Shown: one piece after another, positions 50,359 through 60,172 of the stretch
Position numbering within the stretch: position 1 is the stretch's first letter
Layout of the letters: each line of letters begins with the position of its first letter
Source: Anaerospora hongkongensis
GTDB taxonomy: Bacteria > Bacillota > Negativicutes > Sporomusales > DSM-15969
Assembly: GCF_004339805.1 (NCBI RefSeq)
Contig: NZ_SLUI01000011.1
Span: 1-64,000, forward strand
Length of the DNA: 64,000 nucleotides
Direction of reading: 5' to 3'
Notes under the pieces: model-generated
The model's input: the letters and a program-made list of their open reading frames with translations, nothing else
What the model was told of the DNA's origin: nothing
Databases searched by the model: none
Translations under genes and position numbers: made by a program

Positions 50359-50696
50359 AATTTGTCGTCCTTTCATGGCGGTACCTATTTCTCCACTCTT
50401 ATCGTAATACGACTAATTATCCGTTACAACTAAAGATTGATAAGGAAATATTAAGGTGAAGTTTATAAATCTTTATAAATCTTTGTAAATGGAGTAATTT
50501 ACCTATTTTGTTCGTTGATCAAGATAATTTCGCCATAAAAGCCTCTGGATGGCAGTACCTTTGGGTTTATTACGGCGTAGGCACATCCTTGTATCATCTT
50601 CGGGAAACCAAGCTTCCAGCAGGAGTTTAGCGAAGTAAATGTCGAATTATCTGGAAAGGATTCTTTTAAAATATTTTGATTTTTAGGGGTGGCAAG
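50359..50696. other. Divergent control region
   Basis: Lies between the heptosyltransferase gene (minus) and the OmpR-type regulator gene (plus). It contains the three 10-bp direct repeats at 50462-50491. The rest has no strong promoter consensus or coding frame. Confidence 0.55.
50462..50491. promoter_or_regulatory. Three 10-bp direct repeats, OmpR-type operator candidate
   Basis: TTTATAAATC, TTTATAAATC, TTTGTAAATG in immediate tandem: two identical units and one with two changes. Winged-helix (OmpR/PhoB) regulators bind 10-11-bp direct repeats on one helix face. The operator lies between the heptosyltransferase/autotransporter genes and the OmpR-type regulator gene. Confidence 0.5.
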
Positions 50697-51443
50697 ATGG
50701 CGGAGACGGTTATCTTAATTGTCGATGATGAGCTTGAGATATGTGAACTTGTCAGTATGTACCTATCAAAAGAAGGGTACCGTACACTGAGCGTGCATGA
50801 TGGGGTTAGCGCAGTTCAGGCAGCCGTACAGTATCAGCCGGATTTAATCTTGCTGGATAATTTGCTGCCTGATTTAAATGGTGTAGAAGTTTGCGCACAG
50901 CTGCGTCAGCTCGTTGACGCTCCCATTCTCTTCATGAGTTGTAAAGGAGAAGAAAGTGATAAAGTGATTGCGCTGGGGATTGGCGGTGATGACTATCTTG
51001 TCAAGCCCTTTGGTCTCCGTGAAATGGTGGCACGGGTGAAGGCTCATCTGCGCCGGAGAAATAAAGTGGAAAAGGCTCATGAGATCCTGCAGTATGGCAG
51101 CTTGTGTATTGATATTACCAGCCGCTGTGTGTGGCACAACCGGCATCTTGTGAAACTATCGGGAACAGAGTTTGATATTCTTGTCCTGCTGGCGCGAAAT
51201 CCGGGGATTATTTTCAGTGCTGAAGATATTTTCCGGAAGGTATGGTCGGTAGACGTCAATGAAGATGTGCGTACCGTTGTGGTTCATGTCAGCAATTTAC
51301 GCAAAAAAATTGAAAATAACTCAACCCAGCCAACTTATATTCTGACGGCCTGGGGAACGGGCTATCAGTTTAACAGTGTTTGGGCGCAGCGGGGACTGGG
51401 AAGGACTCCGGCGGGAAAGCGAGAGCAGTTTGCAGTTACGTAA
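50697..51443 (+). CDS. OmpR/PhoB-family response regulator
   Basis: A 248-residue regulator with a receiver domain (Asp10, Asp11, phospho-acceptor Asp54 in LILLDNLLPDLNG, Lys103 in LVKPFGLRE) and a C-terminal winged helix (about 130-235, with VHVSNLRKKIENN and TAWGTGYQF). ATG 50697 with AGGGGTGG is preferred over the upstream in-frame start at 50676. It is encoded just before a sensor kinase that it overlaps by 68 bases, and divergently from the glycosylated autotransporter genes. Direct repeats in the shared region (50462-50491) are plausible binding sites. The residues after about 233 (QRGLGRTPAGKREQ) overlap the kinase start. Confidence 0.93.
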   Translation: MAETVILIVDDELEICELVSMYLSKEGYRTLSVHDGVSAVQAAVQYQPDLILLDNLLPDLNGVEVCAQLRQLVDAPILFMSCKGEESDKVIALGIGGDDYLVKPFGLREMVARVKAHLRRRNKVEKAHEILQYGSLCIDITSRCVWHNRHLVKLSGTEFDILVLLARNPGIIFSAEDIFRKVWSVDVNEDVRTVVVHVSNLRKKIENNSTQPTYILTAWGTGYQFNSVWAQRGLGRTPAGKREQFAVT

Positions 51444-53493
51444 TTTCAAAGGAGCTTACAGCTTTTTTATTGCTATTATTATTCTTATTATTACGGTTAC
51501 GGTTCTCGCTGTTGTTTGGATCAGTGGGAAGCAGTCTGAACTGTACATCCATGATGGCTGGCATTACCGCTGGGGTGATTCGCCGGTTATGGCCGACGGA
51601 CGGCTGGAATGGGCTGTGGCACCAAGGGAGCCCGAAGTATGGCTGGATACAAAATTCCCCGGGCAGCCTCCCGGCTGGGATGGTAAGAGTGTATTATGGC
51701 TGCATGGCATACTGCCGTCAATAGACTATGCCAAGCCAATCCTGTTTTTGGTGACAGTGAACCATCATATTGAGTGCTGGATGGATGGAAAGCGAATTTA
51801 TCAGAGCGGGGAAATCCCTGTACCGGAAGGAACGGCTTATAACCCCTGGTTCCCCATGCATTTAATTGAATTGCCGGAAAAAGCAGCTGGGAAAGATGTT
51901 TATCTCAGAATTCATTCCAACGGACCGATTATCGGTTTGGGGGCCATGCCGCGCTTTGGCGGTTTACTAGAGATTACAGAAAGCCGCACCAAGCTGGACT
52001 TTTTCCGAACGGGGGCCGTTTTTCTCGGGTTATTCGGCGGCGGCGTGGCCTTTATTATGGCCTTGCGTAATAAGGGTCTAAAAAGTTATTACGCTTTTGC
52101 CGGAGGCGCGGTTTGTAACAGTATGGTAGGCCTGAGCGGGATTTTTAACATTCAAGCGTTGATCAAATCATCACAGGTTTTAATGCTTGTGACAATGGCC
52201 GGTGCTTTATTTGGACAGGGGTTTTTAATCTGGTTTTTAGAATCAATCGTACAAGAGCGTCACATAAAGCTGGTTCGTAGAATTCGTTATTTGCTTTTTA
52301 TAAGTGCTGTATGTGGAATGCTGCAAGTGATCATTGATCCAGGCAAGAGCGTATTTTTAGTGAAAGTTGCGTTGATCACATTATTTCTCAATATTATTCT
52401 GCTGTTTTATGTATTTTGGGGGCAGTTGCGGACGAATGCGGAAGCGCGTATCTATGCAGCAGGCATTGGCGCCTGGGCTTTAGCATTAACTGCTGATGCC
52501 CTCCGGTCGCTGGGCATACTGGCCATGCCGATTTCCATCGGCGTATCAGGACAACTGGTGGATCTTAGCTGCCAGGCCTTTATCCTGTTGCAGCGTATCC
52601 GGCTGCTGTATCAGCAAAAAGAAGAAGCTGCCCTGCTGATTTCACGGAAGAATGAAGAGCTGAACCTTCTCAATAAACAAATTAATACCATCAATGAAAG
52701 CCTGGAGCGGCAGATCATGGAGCGGACTGGCGAGCTTCGGGCAACCACTTTTCTTTTGCAGCAGCAGAATGAGAAACTGGCTTGTATGGAAAAGGCACGT
52801 CAGCATCTGGTCAGTAATATTGCTCATGATTTACGCACACCGGTGATGATGATCCGCGGTTATGTGGAAGCCATCTTGGATGGCGTAGCCAATGAGCCAA
52901 AACATCAGGAAAAGGCGCTGCAGGTCATTCACAATAAAACCTTGCTGCTCAATAATCTGATTGAGGATTTTTTTACACTATGCAAACTAGAATCACGGAT
53001 GCTGACCGTGGAATGGAAAACGGTGTTAGTCGGACAGTTTCTAACAGCAATCTTGGATTCTTACCAGGCAGATGCGGCGAAGATGAATGTAAAGCTGCTG
53101 CTGGAAGTACCTGATGAGATACGGGATAAGGCGATTAAGATTGACCGGTTCCGGCTGGAACAGGTATTTGCTAACTTAATTTATAATGCAGTGAAATTCA
53201 CTCCCGCCGGAGGAAGAATTACAGTAGATGCCCGGACTGATCCGAATGGAGAAGAAGTTGTTTTTGCCGTTCAGGATACGGGAGTGGGAATTGCTGTTGA
53301 GGAATTAGAAAAAATATTTGACCGGTTTTATGCCGGTAGAGGTTCGATCATCCATAGTGTTGGCAGCAATACCGGCCTGGGACTGGCTATTGCTAAAGAA
53401 ATTGTAGACATGCACGGCGGGCGTATCTGGGTAGAAAGTGAAATAGGCCGGGGCAGCGTATTTTATATTGCCTTGCCGTTATTGCAACAGTAA
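51376..53493 (+). CDS. 7TM sensor histidine kinase
   Basis: A kinase of up to 705 residues. There is a first membrane segment at about 30-50, then an extracellular region (about 55-210) of the 7TMR-DISM-like type (WLHGILPSIDYAKPILF, IECWMDGKRIYQSG). Six to seven more helices (about 215-410) and a coiled coil (about 415-470) follow. Then come HisKA with the phospho-acceptor His in VSNIAHDLRTPVMMIRGY and HATPase_c with NLIYNAVKF, DTGVGI and GLGLAI. GTG 51376 and TTG 51430 are both possible starts; neither has a strong RBS. It overlaps the response regulator gene. A terminator follows. Confidence 0.9.
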   Translation: MFGRSGDWEGLRRESESSLQLRNFKGAYSFFIAIIILIITVTVLAVVWISGKQSELYIHDGWHYRWGDSPVMADGRLEWAVAPREPEVWLDTKFPGQPPGWDGKSVLWLHGILPSIDYAKPILFLVTVNHHIECWMDGKRIYQSGEIPVPEGTAYNPWFPMHLIELPEKAAGKDVYLRIHSNGPIIGLGAMPRFGGLLEITESRTKLDFFRTGAVFLGLFGGGVAFIMALRNKGLKSYYAFAGGAVCNSMVGLSGIFNIQALIKSSQVLMLVTMAGALFGQGFLIWFLESIVQERHIKLVRRIRYLLFISAVCGMLQVIIDPGKSVFLVKVALITLFLNIILLFYVFWGQLRTNAEARIYAAGIGAWALALTADALRSLGILAMPISIGVSGQLVDLSCQAFILLQRIRLLYQQKEEAALLISRKNEELNLLNKQINTINESLERQIMERTGELRATTFLLQQQNEKLACMEKARQHLVSNIAHDLRTPVMMIRGYVEAILDGVANEPKHQEKALQVIHNKTLLLNNLIEDFFTLCKLESRMLTVEWKTVLVGQFLTAILDSYQADAAKMNVKLLLEVPDEIRDKAIKIDRFRLEQVFANLIYNAVKFTPAGGRITVDARTDPNGEEVVFAVQDTGVGIAVEELEKIFDRFYAGRGSIIHSVGSNTGLGLAIAKEIVDMHGGRIWVESEIGRGSVFYIALPLLQQ

Positions 53494-53496
53494 GGG

Positions 53497-53527
53497 AAAA
53501 ACTCCCGCAGAGGCGGGAGTTTTTTGT
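53497..53527 (+). terminator. Terminator of the two-component operon
   Basis: AAAAACTCCCGC pairs with GCGGGAGTTTTT, tetraloop AGAG, T-run. Confidence 0.88.
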
Positions 53528-53601
53528 TGGTCTAACAGTATTTTATATTGGACAGCAGGCGCATTTTGCGCCAGTACGGACATGGAGGCAGCGGCGCACG
53601 A

Positions 53602-53652
53602 CAGCATGAAAAGCCTTACCGAATCAATAGAGGGGTAAGGCTTTTCATGCTG
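53602..53652 (-). terminator. Terminator of the MFS exporter gene
   Basis: 19-bp perfect arms CAGCATGAAAAGCCTTACC / complement around a 13-base loop. It reads on the minus strand with no perfect T-run. Confidence 0.7.
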
Positions 53653-53670
53653 CTTGGCCGGATATTGTGG

Positions 53671-54894
53671 TTACCTTTCTTTATCACTAAAGTAATACAA
53701 CAGTGCCCCAAGCGGCATGCTTAATCCAAAGAGTGCTGCCAGGGGCCAGCTGCCATAAGCATAGGCCCAGCCGCCTAACGCCGAACCGACTGCTCCGCCG
53801 ACAAAGAAAACAGCCATAAATATTCCGTTTACCCGTCCGCGAACTTCAGCGCCGAGTGAATAGATTACACGCTGGCTGAGAACGAGATTGCCTGATACGG
53901 CCATATCTAACGTAATTGCGGCAATAACCATCAGTGCCAGAGAGAGCTCAAATTTGCCTGTAGCTGCAAGGGTTAGCAGAAAGGAAAGAATTGCAATGAT
54001 AATAGCCAAGCCTGTAAGGCGTTTTGTCCAGCCCTTATCAGCCAATCTGCCTGCTATCGGGGCAGCTATGGCTCCAGACACACCGGCAAGTGCAAATAAG
54101 GCGATTCCCTGCTGGGATAAGCGGAAGTGGTCGGTCAGCCATAGTGGAATAATCGTCCAAAACAGGCTGAAAGCACCGAATAAGCAAGCCTGATAAAAGG
54201 AACGGCGGCGTAACAGCGCTTTTGTTGAGAAGAGATACCACAAGGAACCCAGTAAAGCACGATATGTTAGTGTTGGTGCCGGGGCGCGTTCTGGCAGAAT
54301 AAAGGCCAGCATGCCGGCTAAGAGGGCTGTAACAGCTGCTGAGAGCAGAAAGACTGCCTGCCAGCTCCAGAAATCGGCAATAAAACTTGCTATTGGCCGG
54401 GCAAGCATAATTCCCAGTAGTAAGCCGCTCATTACATTGCCTACTACCTGGCCGCGCCGTTCTTCTGCTGCCAGATGAGCTGCATAGGGAACCAGGATTT
54501 GCGCAGCTACGGAACCCAGTCCGATAAACGCTGCTGCAATTAGGAAGACTGATCCATTATCGGCAAGGGCGGCTGCCAGTAATGCACAAACGACGATCCC
54601 GAGAGTGATTACCACTAAACGGCGATTCTCGTAAAGATCGCTGAGCGGAACGATGAATAACAGGCCTGCTACATAACCGATTTGTGTCAATGTTACGATG
54701 AGACCAGACGATGCCAAAGGAAGATGAGTTGCCATACTGATCGGGCCAACTAATGGCTGTGCATAATAGAGATTAGCAACAATTACCCCACATGCGACAG
54801 CTAATAGTAAGGTGACCCAATGGGGAATTTGCTGGGGTTTGGTTAATCCGTTATTCATATGAAATCCCTGCCTTACATTTTTTTCATTCAGCAT
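53671..54894 (-). CDS. MFS transporter (drug/metabolite exporter type)
   Basis: A 407-residue, 12-helix major facilitator. The first helix and loop region read LLLAVACGVIVANLYYAQPLVGPI. Motif A-like residues lie in PLSDLYENRRLVV, with IAGRLADKGWTKRL in the second half and VRGRVNGIFMAVFFVGGAVGSALGG near the end. It resembles the YgaY/NepI-like group that often pairs with TetR. The start at 54894 has AGGAATCTT ahead; the alternative ATG 54858 is also in frame. It is divergent from the TetR gene, with three operators between. Confidence 0.9.
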   Translation of the reverse strand: MLNEKNVRQGFHMNNGLTKPQQIPHWVTLLLAVACGVIVANLYYAQPLVGPISMATHLPLASSGLIVTLTQIGYVAGLLFIVPLSDLYENRRLVVITLGIVVCALLAAALADNGSVFLIAAAFIGLGSVAAQILVPYAAHLAAEERRGQVVGNVMSGLLLGIMLARPIASFIADFWSWQAVFLLSAAVTALLAGMLAFILPERAPAPTLTYRALLGSLWYLFSTKALLRRRSFYQACLFGAFSLFWTIIPLWLTDHFRLSQQGIALFALAGVSGAIAAPIAGRLADKGWTKRLTGLAIIIAILSFLLTLAATGKFELSLALMVIAAITLDMAVSGNLVLSQRVIYSLGAEVRGRVNGIFMAVFFVGGAVGSALGGWAYAYGSWPLAALFGLSMPLGALLYYFSDKER

Positions 54895-54915
54895 AAGATT
54901 CCTGACAATACAAAT

Positions 54916-54965
54916 ACTGAACGTTTAGTTTTGTTGATATGCATATTATATACTGAACGTTTAGT
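54916..54965 (-). promoter_or_regulatory. Promoter of the MFS gene with two TetR operators
   Basis: On the minus strand, TTTACA (54968-54973) and TATAAT (54945-54950) are 17 bp apart. ACTGAACGTTTAGT at 54952-54965 fills the spacer exactly, and a second identical copy at 54916-54929 lies downstream of the start site. Both are near-palindromes (central AACGTT). Confidence 0.75.
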
Positions 54966-55007
54966 ATTGTAAAGAGGGTTTTGTTTCCCTTTGCAAAAAA
55001 TATTTAG

Positions 55008-55024
55008 TATAATGAACGTATAGT
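55008..55024 (+). promoter_or_regulatory. Promoter -10 and third TetR operator for tetR
   Basis: TATAAT (55008-55013) overlaps AATGAACGTATAGT (55011-55024), a 12-of-14 match to the two operators upstream of the MFS gene. It fits autorepression of the TetR gene. The -35 is unclear. Confidence 0.6.
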
Positions 55025-55057
55025 TTTAGCTGAAAAATATAGCCGGGAGGTATTGTA

Positions 55058-55639
55058 TTGGAAAAGAAAAAAGGGCGCCCTCGGAACGCCGCCACGGAAA
55101 AAGCCATACTTGCTGCCTCATATGATTTATTGCTGGAGAATGGTTTTGAATTTGTGACTGTTGAAAAAATTGCTGAACGGGCTAAGGTCAGTAAAGCCAC
55201 CATTTACAAATGGTGGCCTAATAAAGCGGCAGTGGTTATGGATGGCTTTCTGTCTGCGGCGATGGCAAGGCTTCCCGTACCGGATACCGGTTCGGTTTTC
55301 CAGGATATTGTGCTTCAGGTATCTAACTTGGCGAACTTTTTAACCAGCCGGGAAGGACAGGTGTTGAATGAATTAATTGCCGAGGGACAGTTTGACCGGA
55401 AGCTGGCAGAGGAATACCGGTCCAGGTATTTTACACCGCGGCGGCTCGACTCGCGGCGCATTTTAGAACGGGGCGTGCAAAGAGGCGAATTAAAACAGGA
55501 TTTAGATCTGGAACTTTGTATTGACTTACTCTATGGCCCGCTTTTTTATCGCTTATTGGTAACGGGGGAGAAAATCGATGAAGCTTTTATTGAAGTATTA
55601 ATCAATTATGCTTTTACAGGAATTCAGCCCAAAAACTAA
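55058..55639 (+). CDS. TetR-family repressor
   Basis: A 193-residue regulator with an N-terminal TetR HTH (about 13-60): KKGRPRNAATEKAILAAS, FEFVTVEKIAERAKVSKATIYKWW. A C-terminal ligand-binding domain (about 75-190) is of the TetR_C_11/C33-like type with ELCIDLLYGPLFYRLLVTGE. The TTG start at 55058 is 7 bases after GGGAGG. It is divergent from the MFS gene and flanked by the three ACTGAACGTTTAGT-type sites, so it probably represses the exporter and itself and is released by an exported compound. Confidence 0.92.
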   Translation: MEKKKGRPRNAATEKAILAASYDLLLENGFEFVTVEKIAERAKVSKATIYKWWPNKAAVVMDGFLSAAMARLPVPDTGSVFQDIVLQVSNLANFLTSREGQVLNELIAEGQFDRKLAEEYRSRYFTPRRLDSRRILERGVQRGELKQDLDLELCIDLLYGPLFYRLLVTGEKIDEAFIEVLINYAFTGIQPKN

Positions 55640-55891
55640 AAAACCGCAAAACAATAGCAGTTAAGTTGTATCCGGCTGCCGAAAAAGGCCGGAAGGTCAT
55701 AGCGTACGCCTATTGTATAATAGCGAATAGATATTTTAAATATTTAAACAATAATGCTACCCTTATGGTAGAAGTCTTGTAGATATTGTAGAAATCGGGA
55801 ATATTTTGCCGCTAAACCGGCAGATGGTGTGGCGACTAAGCAGGGACGCCGACGACTTTCCTGCAAATCTTGAATGTAAGGATGATCATGC

Positions 55892-57373
55892 ATGAGCAGC
55901 ATACAAAAGAAACAAGATGTTATCCTAATCGGCGGCGGAATTATGAGCGCTACACTGGGAGCATTGCTGAAGGAACTGGTGCCGGACTGGGAAATCACAG
56001 TATTTGAAAGACAGGCCGGCCCGGGTGAGGAGAGCTCCAATGAATGGAATAATGCAGGAACAGGTCATTCTTCGTTATGTGAGATTAACTACACGGTCGA
56101 ACAGCCTGACGGTACGGTTGACATCAGCAAAGCAATTAAAGTCAATGAAGAGTTCCAGGTTTCCAAGCAGTTTTGGTCGTATTTGATTAATAGCGGACTA
56201 ATCCGCAATCCGCGGGACTTTATTGTACCACTTCCCCATATGAGTTTGCTCCAGGGCGAACAGAATGTGGCTTTTTTGAAGAAGCGCTTTGAAGTGTTAG
56301 CGCAAAATCCGTTATTTCAAGGCATGGAGTATTCTGATGATCCGGCAAAATTAAGAGAATGGATTCCACTTATTATGCAAGACCGGGTCATGAACAAGCC
56401 GATGGCGGCAACAAGATACGAGACCGGAACGGATGTTAATTTTGGTGCACTGACACGCATGTTGTTTGCTCACTTGCAGCGTAAAAATGTTGTTGTAAAA
56501 TGTAAGCATAATGTGGATGATCTTAAGCGCACTGCTGATGGTGCATGGGAACTGAAAGTACGCAATGTGGCCAGCGGGGCGGTCGAAAGGCATACGGCGA
56601 AGTTTGTCTTTATTGGCGGCGGCGGCGGCAGCCTTCATTTGCTGCAGAAATCGGGTATTCCCGAAGGCAAGGGGATTGGTGGCTTTCCGGTAAGCGGCAT
56701 ATTCCTGGTATGCCAGAAGCCGGAAATTGTCGCACAGCATCATGCCAAAGTGTATGGGAAGGCTCCTGTTGGTGCTCCGCCAATGTCTGTTCCTCATTTG
56801 GACACAAGATTAATTGATGGCAAGGAATCCTTATTTTTTGGTCCGTTTGCCGGTTTCTCCCCTAAGTTCCTGAAATTTGGTTCCATGTTCGACTTAATTA
56901 CCTCTGTAAATGCCGATAATCTCATCACGATGCTGGCAGCCGGTGTCAACAATGTTTCACTCACGGCCTATCTGATCAGGCAGGTTATGCTGTCAAAGGA
57001 AGAACGGATGGCAGATTTACGGGACTTTGTTCCCAATGCCAAGAGCGAGGACTGGGAGCTGCTGGAGGCTGGACAGCGCGTGCAAATTATCAAGAATACG
57101 GCTGCCGGTAAAGGCACTCTGCAATTTGGCACAGAGGTTATCAGCGCTGCTGATGGTTCAATAGCCGCTTTGCTTGGCGCTTCCCCCGGTGCTTCTACTG
57201 CTGTTTCCGTTATGCTGGAACTGATGAAAAAATGCTTCCCGCAGCAGATGAAGGAATGGGAACCGAAGCTGCGGGAAATGATTCCTTCTTATGGAGTAGC
57301 ACTGTCGAAGAATCCGGAGCTGATTAGCGAGATCCACGCCTCAACCGCACAAGCACTTGGCTTAAACAAGTAA
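55892..57373 (+). CDS. mqo: Malate:quinone oxidoreductase
   Basis: A 493-residue FAD enzyme that oxidises malate to oxaloacetate and passes electrons to the quinone pool at the membrane. It has the FAD motif [20 protein letters not shown], the Mqo hallmark [22 protein letters not shown] and [19 protein letters not shown]. Length is usual. The start is ATG 55892 behind TAAGGATG. It is monocistronic, closed by a 40-bp palindrome. Together with aconitase it indicates TCA-type reactions feeding menaquinone. Confidence 0.95.
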   Translation: MSSIQKKQDVILIGGGIMSATLGALLKELVPDWEITVFERQAGPGEESSNEWNNAGTGHSSLCEINYTVEQPDGTVDISKAIKVNEEFQVSKQFWSYLINSGLIRNPRDFIVPLPHMSLLQGEQNVAFLKKRFEVLAQNPLFQGMEYSDDPAKLREWIPLIMQDRVMNKPMAATRYETGTDVNFGALTRMLFAHLQRKNVVVKCKHNVDDLKRTADGAWELKVRNVASGAVERHTAKFVFIGGGGGSLHLLQKSGIPEGKGIGGFPVSGIFLVCQKPEIVAQHHAKVYGKAPVGAPPMSVPHLDTRLIDGKESLFFGPFAGFSPKFLKFGSMFDLITSVNADNLITMLAAGVNNVSLTAYLIRQVMLSKEERMADLRDFVPNAKSEDWELLEAGQRVQIIKNTAAGKGTLQFGTEVISAADGSIAALLGASPGASTAVSVMLELMKKCFPQQMKEWEPKLREMIPSYGVALSKNPELISEIHASTAQALGLNK

Positions 57374-57415
57374 GAAACTTTTGCTGTTGCGTGGCAGCGT
57401 TCATTCCAAAGATAA

Positions 57416-57455
57416 AATAAAACGCTATTTTCATTAATGAAAATAGCGTTTTATT
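57416..57455. terminator. Bidirectional terminator after mqo
   Basis: A 40-bp perfect palindrome (20-bp arms AATAAAACGCTATTTTCATT), without spacer, between convergent genes. Confidence 0.8.
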
Positions 57456-57491
57456 ATTTACTGCCAGTGATAGGTCAGGCTGATCTTCTAA

Positions 57492-57842
57492 TTAGTCTAA
57501 TTTGTGAACAAGCCCTTGAATGAAGGGGTATTCGTAGAGCTGACCATCAACCGATTTTATAGCAGCGATAATCGAAGTGATGAGCAAAAGCAGCCAGAGC
57601 AGTGCTACTACCGGGATCAGCAGAAAACCAATCAGCGCGACACATAATAAACCGGTTATGACTGAAGCAGCTAAAATGGCGAGATGAGCGACTAAGGCCT
57701 GTTTGGCATGATGGTAGACAAAAGCATCTTCTTTTCGCAGCAAAAAAATAACCAAAGGGGCAATAATAAAGCCGATTCCTCCCAGTAAATAAGCCAGATG
57801 GGCTAGAACCGCCAGTAATTTTTGTTCTCCTGAAATGAGCAT
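57492..57842 (-). CDS. DUF4870 membrane protein
   Basis: A 116-residue protein with three to four hydrophobic segments (LAYLLGGIGFIIAPLVIFLL, then a polar YHHAKQALVAH turn, and two further helices). The pattern LRKEDAFVYHHAKQAL is that of the DUF4870 (Tic20-like fold) family. AAGGAGG precedes the ATG on the minus strand. It is monocistronic. Function is unknown across the family. Confidence 0.85.
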   Translation of the reverse strand: MLISGEQKLLAVLAHLAYLLGGIGFIIAPLVIFLLRKEDAFVYHHAKQALVAHLAILAASVITGLLCVALIGFLLIPVVALLWLLLLITSIIAAIKSVDGQLYEYPFIQGLVHKLD

Positions 57843-58035
57843 TACGGTCCTCCTTGTAGTTCCTTTTTATTAATATAGTACAAATGCGCCAAGAAGTATA
57901 CTGTCATACAAGGGAAAAGCATAGTTTTCTCTTTTGAACTTGAAGGAGCCTATTACCGGTTATGGCGAACTATTCCTGCAGTAGTAGATTTATGAATATT
58001 CCAAATACCGATAAAAATAGCGGGAGGAAGCCAAT

Positions 58036-60075
58036 ATGCTGAAAACGATTATCCGCCATGAAAAGGGGCTGCATACCAGGGTAGCGGCTATGGTAGTCCA
58101 GCAGGCCGCACAACTGCAGCACCGGTACGGCGTAATTTTATATATTCATGACCAAAAGGGCAATAAAATTCCTGCAAGCAGCTTATTGCCGCTGGTGGCG
58201 CTGCATATCCGGGCAGGTGATGCTATCTGGATTTCAGCAGATCAGGCGGAAAAAGTTGAGCCAGTTCAGGCTTTAGCACAGCTGCTGGAAAGCGATTTTG
58301 CCCTGCTGGATGCAGTGACACTCAGCGGAGTGGACAGAATGCTGCAGGATCAGGCGGTAGCTGCTGAGCAAATCTTTGCGAGTCTGGCGCATGGTCTGCT
58401 GGTAACGGATGAGCAGGATATTGTTACTGTTTTTAATCCGGCAGCAGCCCGGCTGATGGAGCTGGATGCGAGCGTGGTAATTGGCAAACCAGTGCAGGAG
58501 GTTATTCCTGATACCCGCCTGCATATTGTCAGGCAAACAATGACGGCGGAGATCGGTTCACGGCAAGTTTCCGGCAGCTCAGTCCTGATTACGAATCGTA
58601 CACCGATTATTGTCGAAGGACAAGCCAAGGGGGCTGTGGCTATATTTGAAGATATTTCTTCTCTGGAACGTACGATGGGTGAATTGCGGACGGTGCGGGA
58701 ATTACAGGAACGGCTGCATCTGATTCTGGAGTCAGTGGAAGACGGAATTTGCGTTGTTGATGCGCAGGGCTTGATTACTTACGTCAATCCCTCCTACTTG
58801 CGTATAACCAAAATGGAGAGGTCTGATATTGAGGGAAAACTCATATCCCTTCTTTCCCCACGCGGCGCAAGGGCTAGAGTGCTGGTAACCGGCCAGCCTG
58901 TCCTTGGTCACATCAGCCGCAAAGCCAATGGACAAACAATCGCCGCCAATGTGACTCCCATTATTGTGGATGGCGAAGTTGCCGGTGTGGTTTCCATTGT
59001 AAAAAATATGTTCGAAGTAGAAGCATTGATCGATAAATTGCATCAAGTAACCGAACAAGCGGAATACTTGGAACAGGAACTCAGGCGCAGCCGTAAGCCG
59101 GTTCAGGCTTTTGACCGGTTTATTGGGAGATGCGGCAAGGTGGTAGAGGCACTGGCCATTGCCGGTAAAGCAGCCGAAGGCGCAGCCACTGTTTTAATCC
59201 GCGGCGAAAGCGGTACAGGCAAGGAACTGGTGGCAGAAGGTATTCACTTTGCCAGCCCCAGAGCTGGCAAGCCTTTTATTCGGGTCAATTGTGCGGCTAT
59301 TCCGGCTGCGCTGCTGGAAAGTGAGCTGTTTGGGCATGAGCGGGGGGCTTTTACAGGGGCTGTTAGACGCAAACCTGGCAAGTTCGAGCTTGCTCACGGC
59401 GGTACGCTTTTCTTAGATGAGATCGGTGACATGGAAAGGAGTATGCAGGTTAAGCTGCTCAGGGTTTTGCAGAAAAGAGAGTTTCAACGTCTGGGCGGTG
59501 AGGAGACACTGCAGGCTGATGTCCGCATTATTGCGGCAACGAATCAGGACTTAGAACAAATGATGGCTTGCGGCACTTTTCGTGAGGACCTCTATTACCG
59601 GCTGAACGTGATACCAATTTTTCTGCCGCCATTGCGGGAACGGCAGGAAGATATTCCGTTGCTGGCTGAATTTTTTTTGAACCGGCATGCCGGTTCTCTG
59701 CATAAGCCGTTTCGCGGTATCCGGCAAGAGGCACTGGAAGCACTTTGTCGTTACCGTTGGCCGGGCAATGTGCGGGAACTGGAGAACGTTGTAGAGCGAA
59801 TGGTGACTTTAGCTGACGGACCTTATATTGAGTTTGATACTTTGCCTGTTTATTTGCGGGAGTTACCGGCAGCCTCAGGCGTCAGCCATACAGAGAGTGA
59901 AGTTATTTTACCGTGGGCTGATTATGAGAGAGAGATTATTGAAAAAGCGTTAGTCCGGTATGGCAGCTTCAATCGTGCTGCAAAAGCATTGGGGGTAACG
60001 CATAAAACCGTTGCAGCAAAAGCACGAAAATACGGATTGATGAAAATGCTTTCTTGGGAAAAAAGATCCAAATAG
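58036..60075 (+). CDS. HPr-PAS-PAS-sigma-54 activator of the dha operon
   Basis: A 679-residue regulator. Residues 1-88 form an HPr-like domain with His13 in [10 protein letters not shown] at the position of HPr His15 and Ser49 in [12 protein letters not shown] at that of Ser46; the Pro after the Arg is Val. Two PAS domains follow (about 105-215 and 225-335; [47 protein letters not shown]). The AAA+ domain (about 355-595) has [14 protein letters not shown] and [11 protein letters not shown]. The HTH_8 tail is [23 protein letters not shown]. The GAFTGA loop means it contacts sigma-54. The following dhaKLM operon has a -24/-12 promoter, so it is the evident target. RBS GGGAGG, ATG 58036. Confidence 0.92.
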   Translation: MLKTIIRHEKGLHTRVAAMVVQQAAQLQHRYGVILYIHDQKGNKIPASSLLPLVALHIRAGDAIWISADQAEKVEPVQALAQLLESDFALLDAVTLSGVDRMLQDQAVAAEQIFASLAHGLLVTDEQDIVTVFNPAAARLMELDASVVIGKPVQEVIPDTRLHIVRQTMTAEIGSRQVSGSSVLITNRTPIIVEGQAKGAVAIFEDISSLERTMGELRTVRELQERLHLILESVEDGICVVDAQGLITYVNPSYLRITKMERSDIEGKLISLLSPRGARARVLVTGQPVLGHISRKANGQTIAANVTPIIVDGEVAGVVSIVKNMFEVEALIDKLHQVTEQAEYLEQELRRSRKPVQAFDRFIGRCGKVVEALAIAGKAAEGAATVLIRGESGTGKELVAEGIHFASPRAGKPFIRVNCAAIPAALLESELFGHERGAFTGAVRRKPGKFELAHGGTLFLDEIGDMERSMQVKLLRVLQKREFQRLGGEETLQADVRIIAATNQDLEQMMACGTFREDLYYRLNVIPIFLPPLRERQEDIPLLAEFFLNRHAGSLHKPFRGIRQEALEALCRYRWPGNVRELENVVERMVTLADGPYIEFDTLPVYLRELPAASGVSHTESEVILPWADYEREIIEKALVRYGSFNRAAKALGVTHKTVAAKARKYGLMKMLSWEKRSK

Positions 60076-60172
60076 GTAAAATGTATCAAATGATTTTGTA
60101 AGGATTGATCTTTTTTACCAAGCTATGGACAGGCGGCGGTTACGGCAGCTTTATTTGTAAGGCTTCTGGCCT

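Noticed and set aside
60059..60116. AAAAAAGATC / GATCTTTTTT inverted repeat after the sigma-54 activator gene, possible terminator
   Set aside because: Only 10 A/T-rich pairs with a 38-base loop; too weak to call a terminator, though it may lie in the activator-binding region of the dha promoter.
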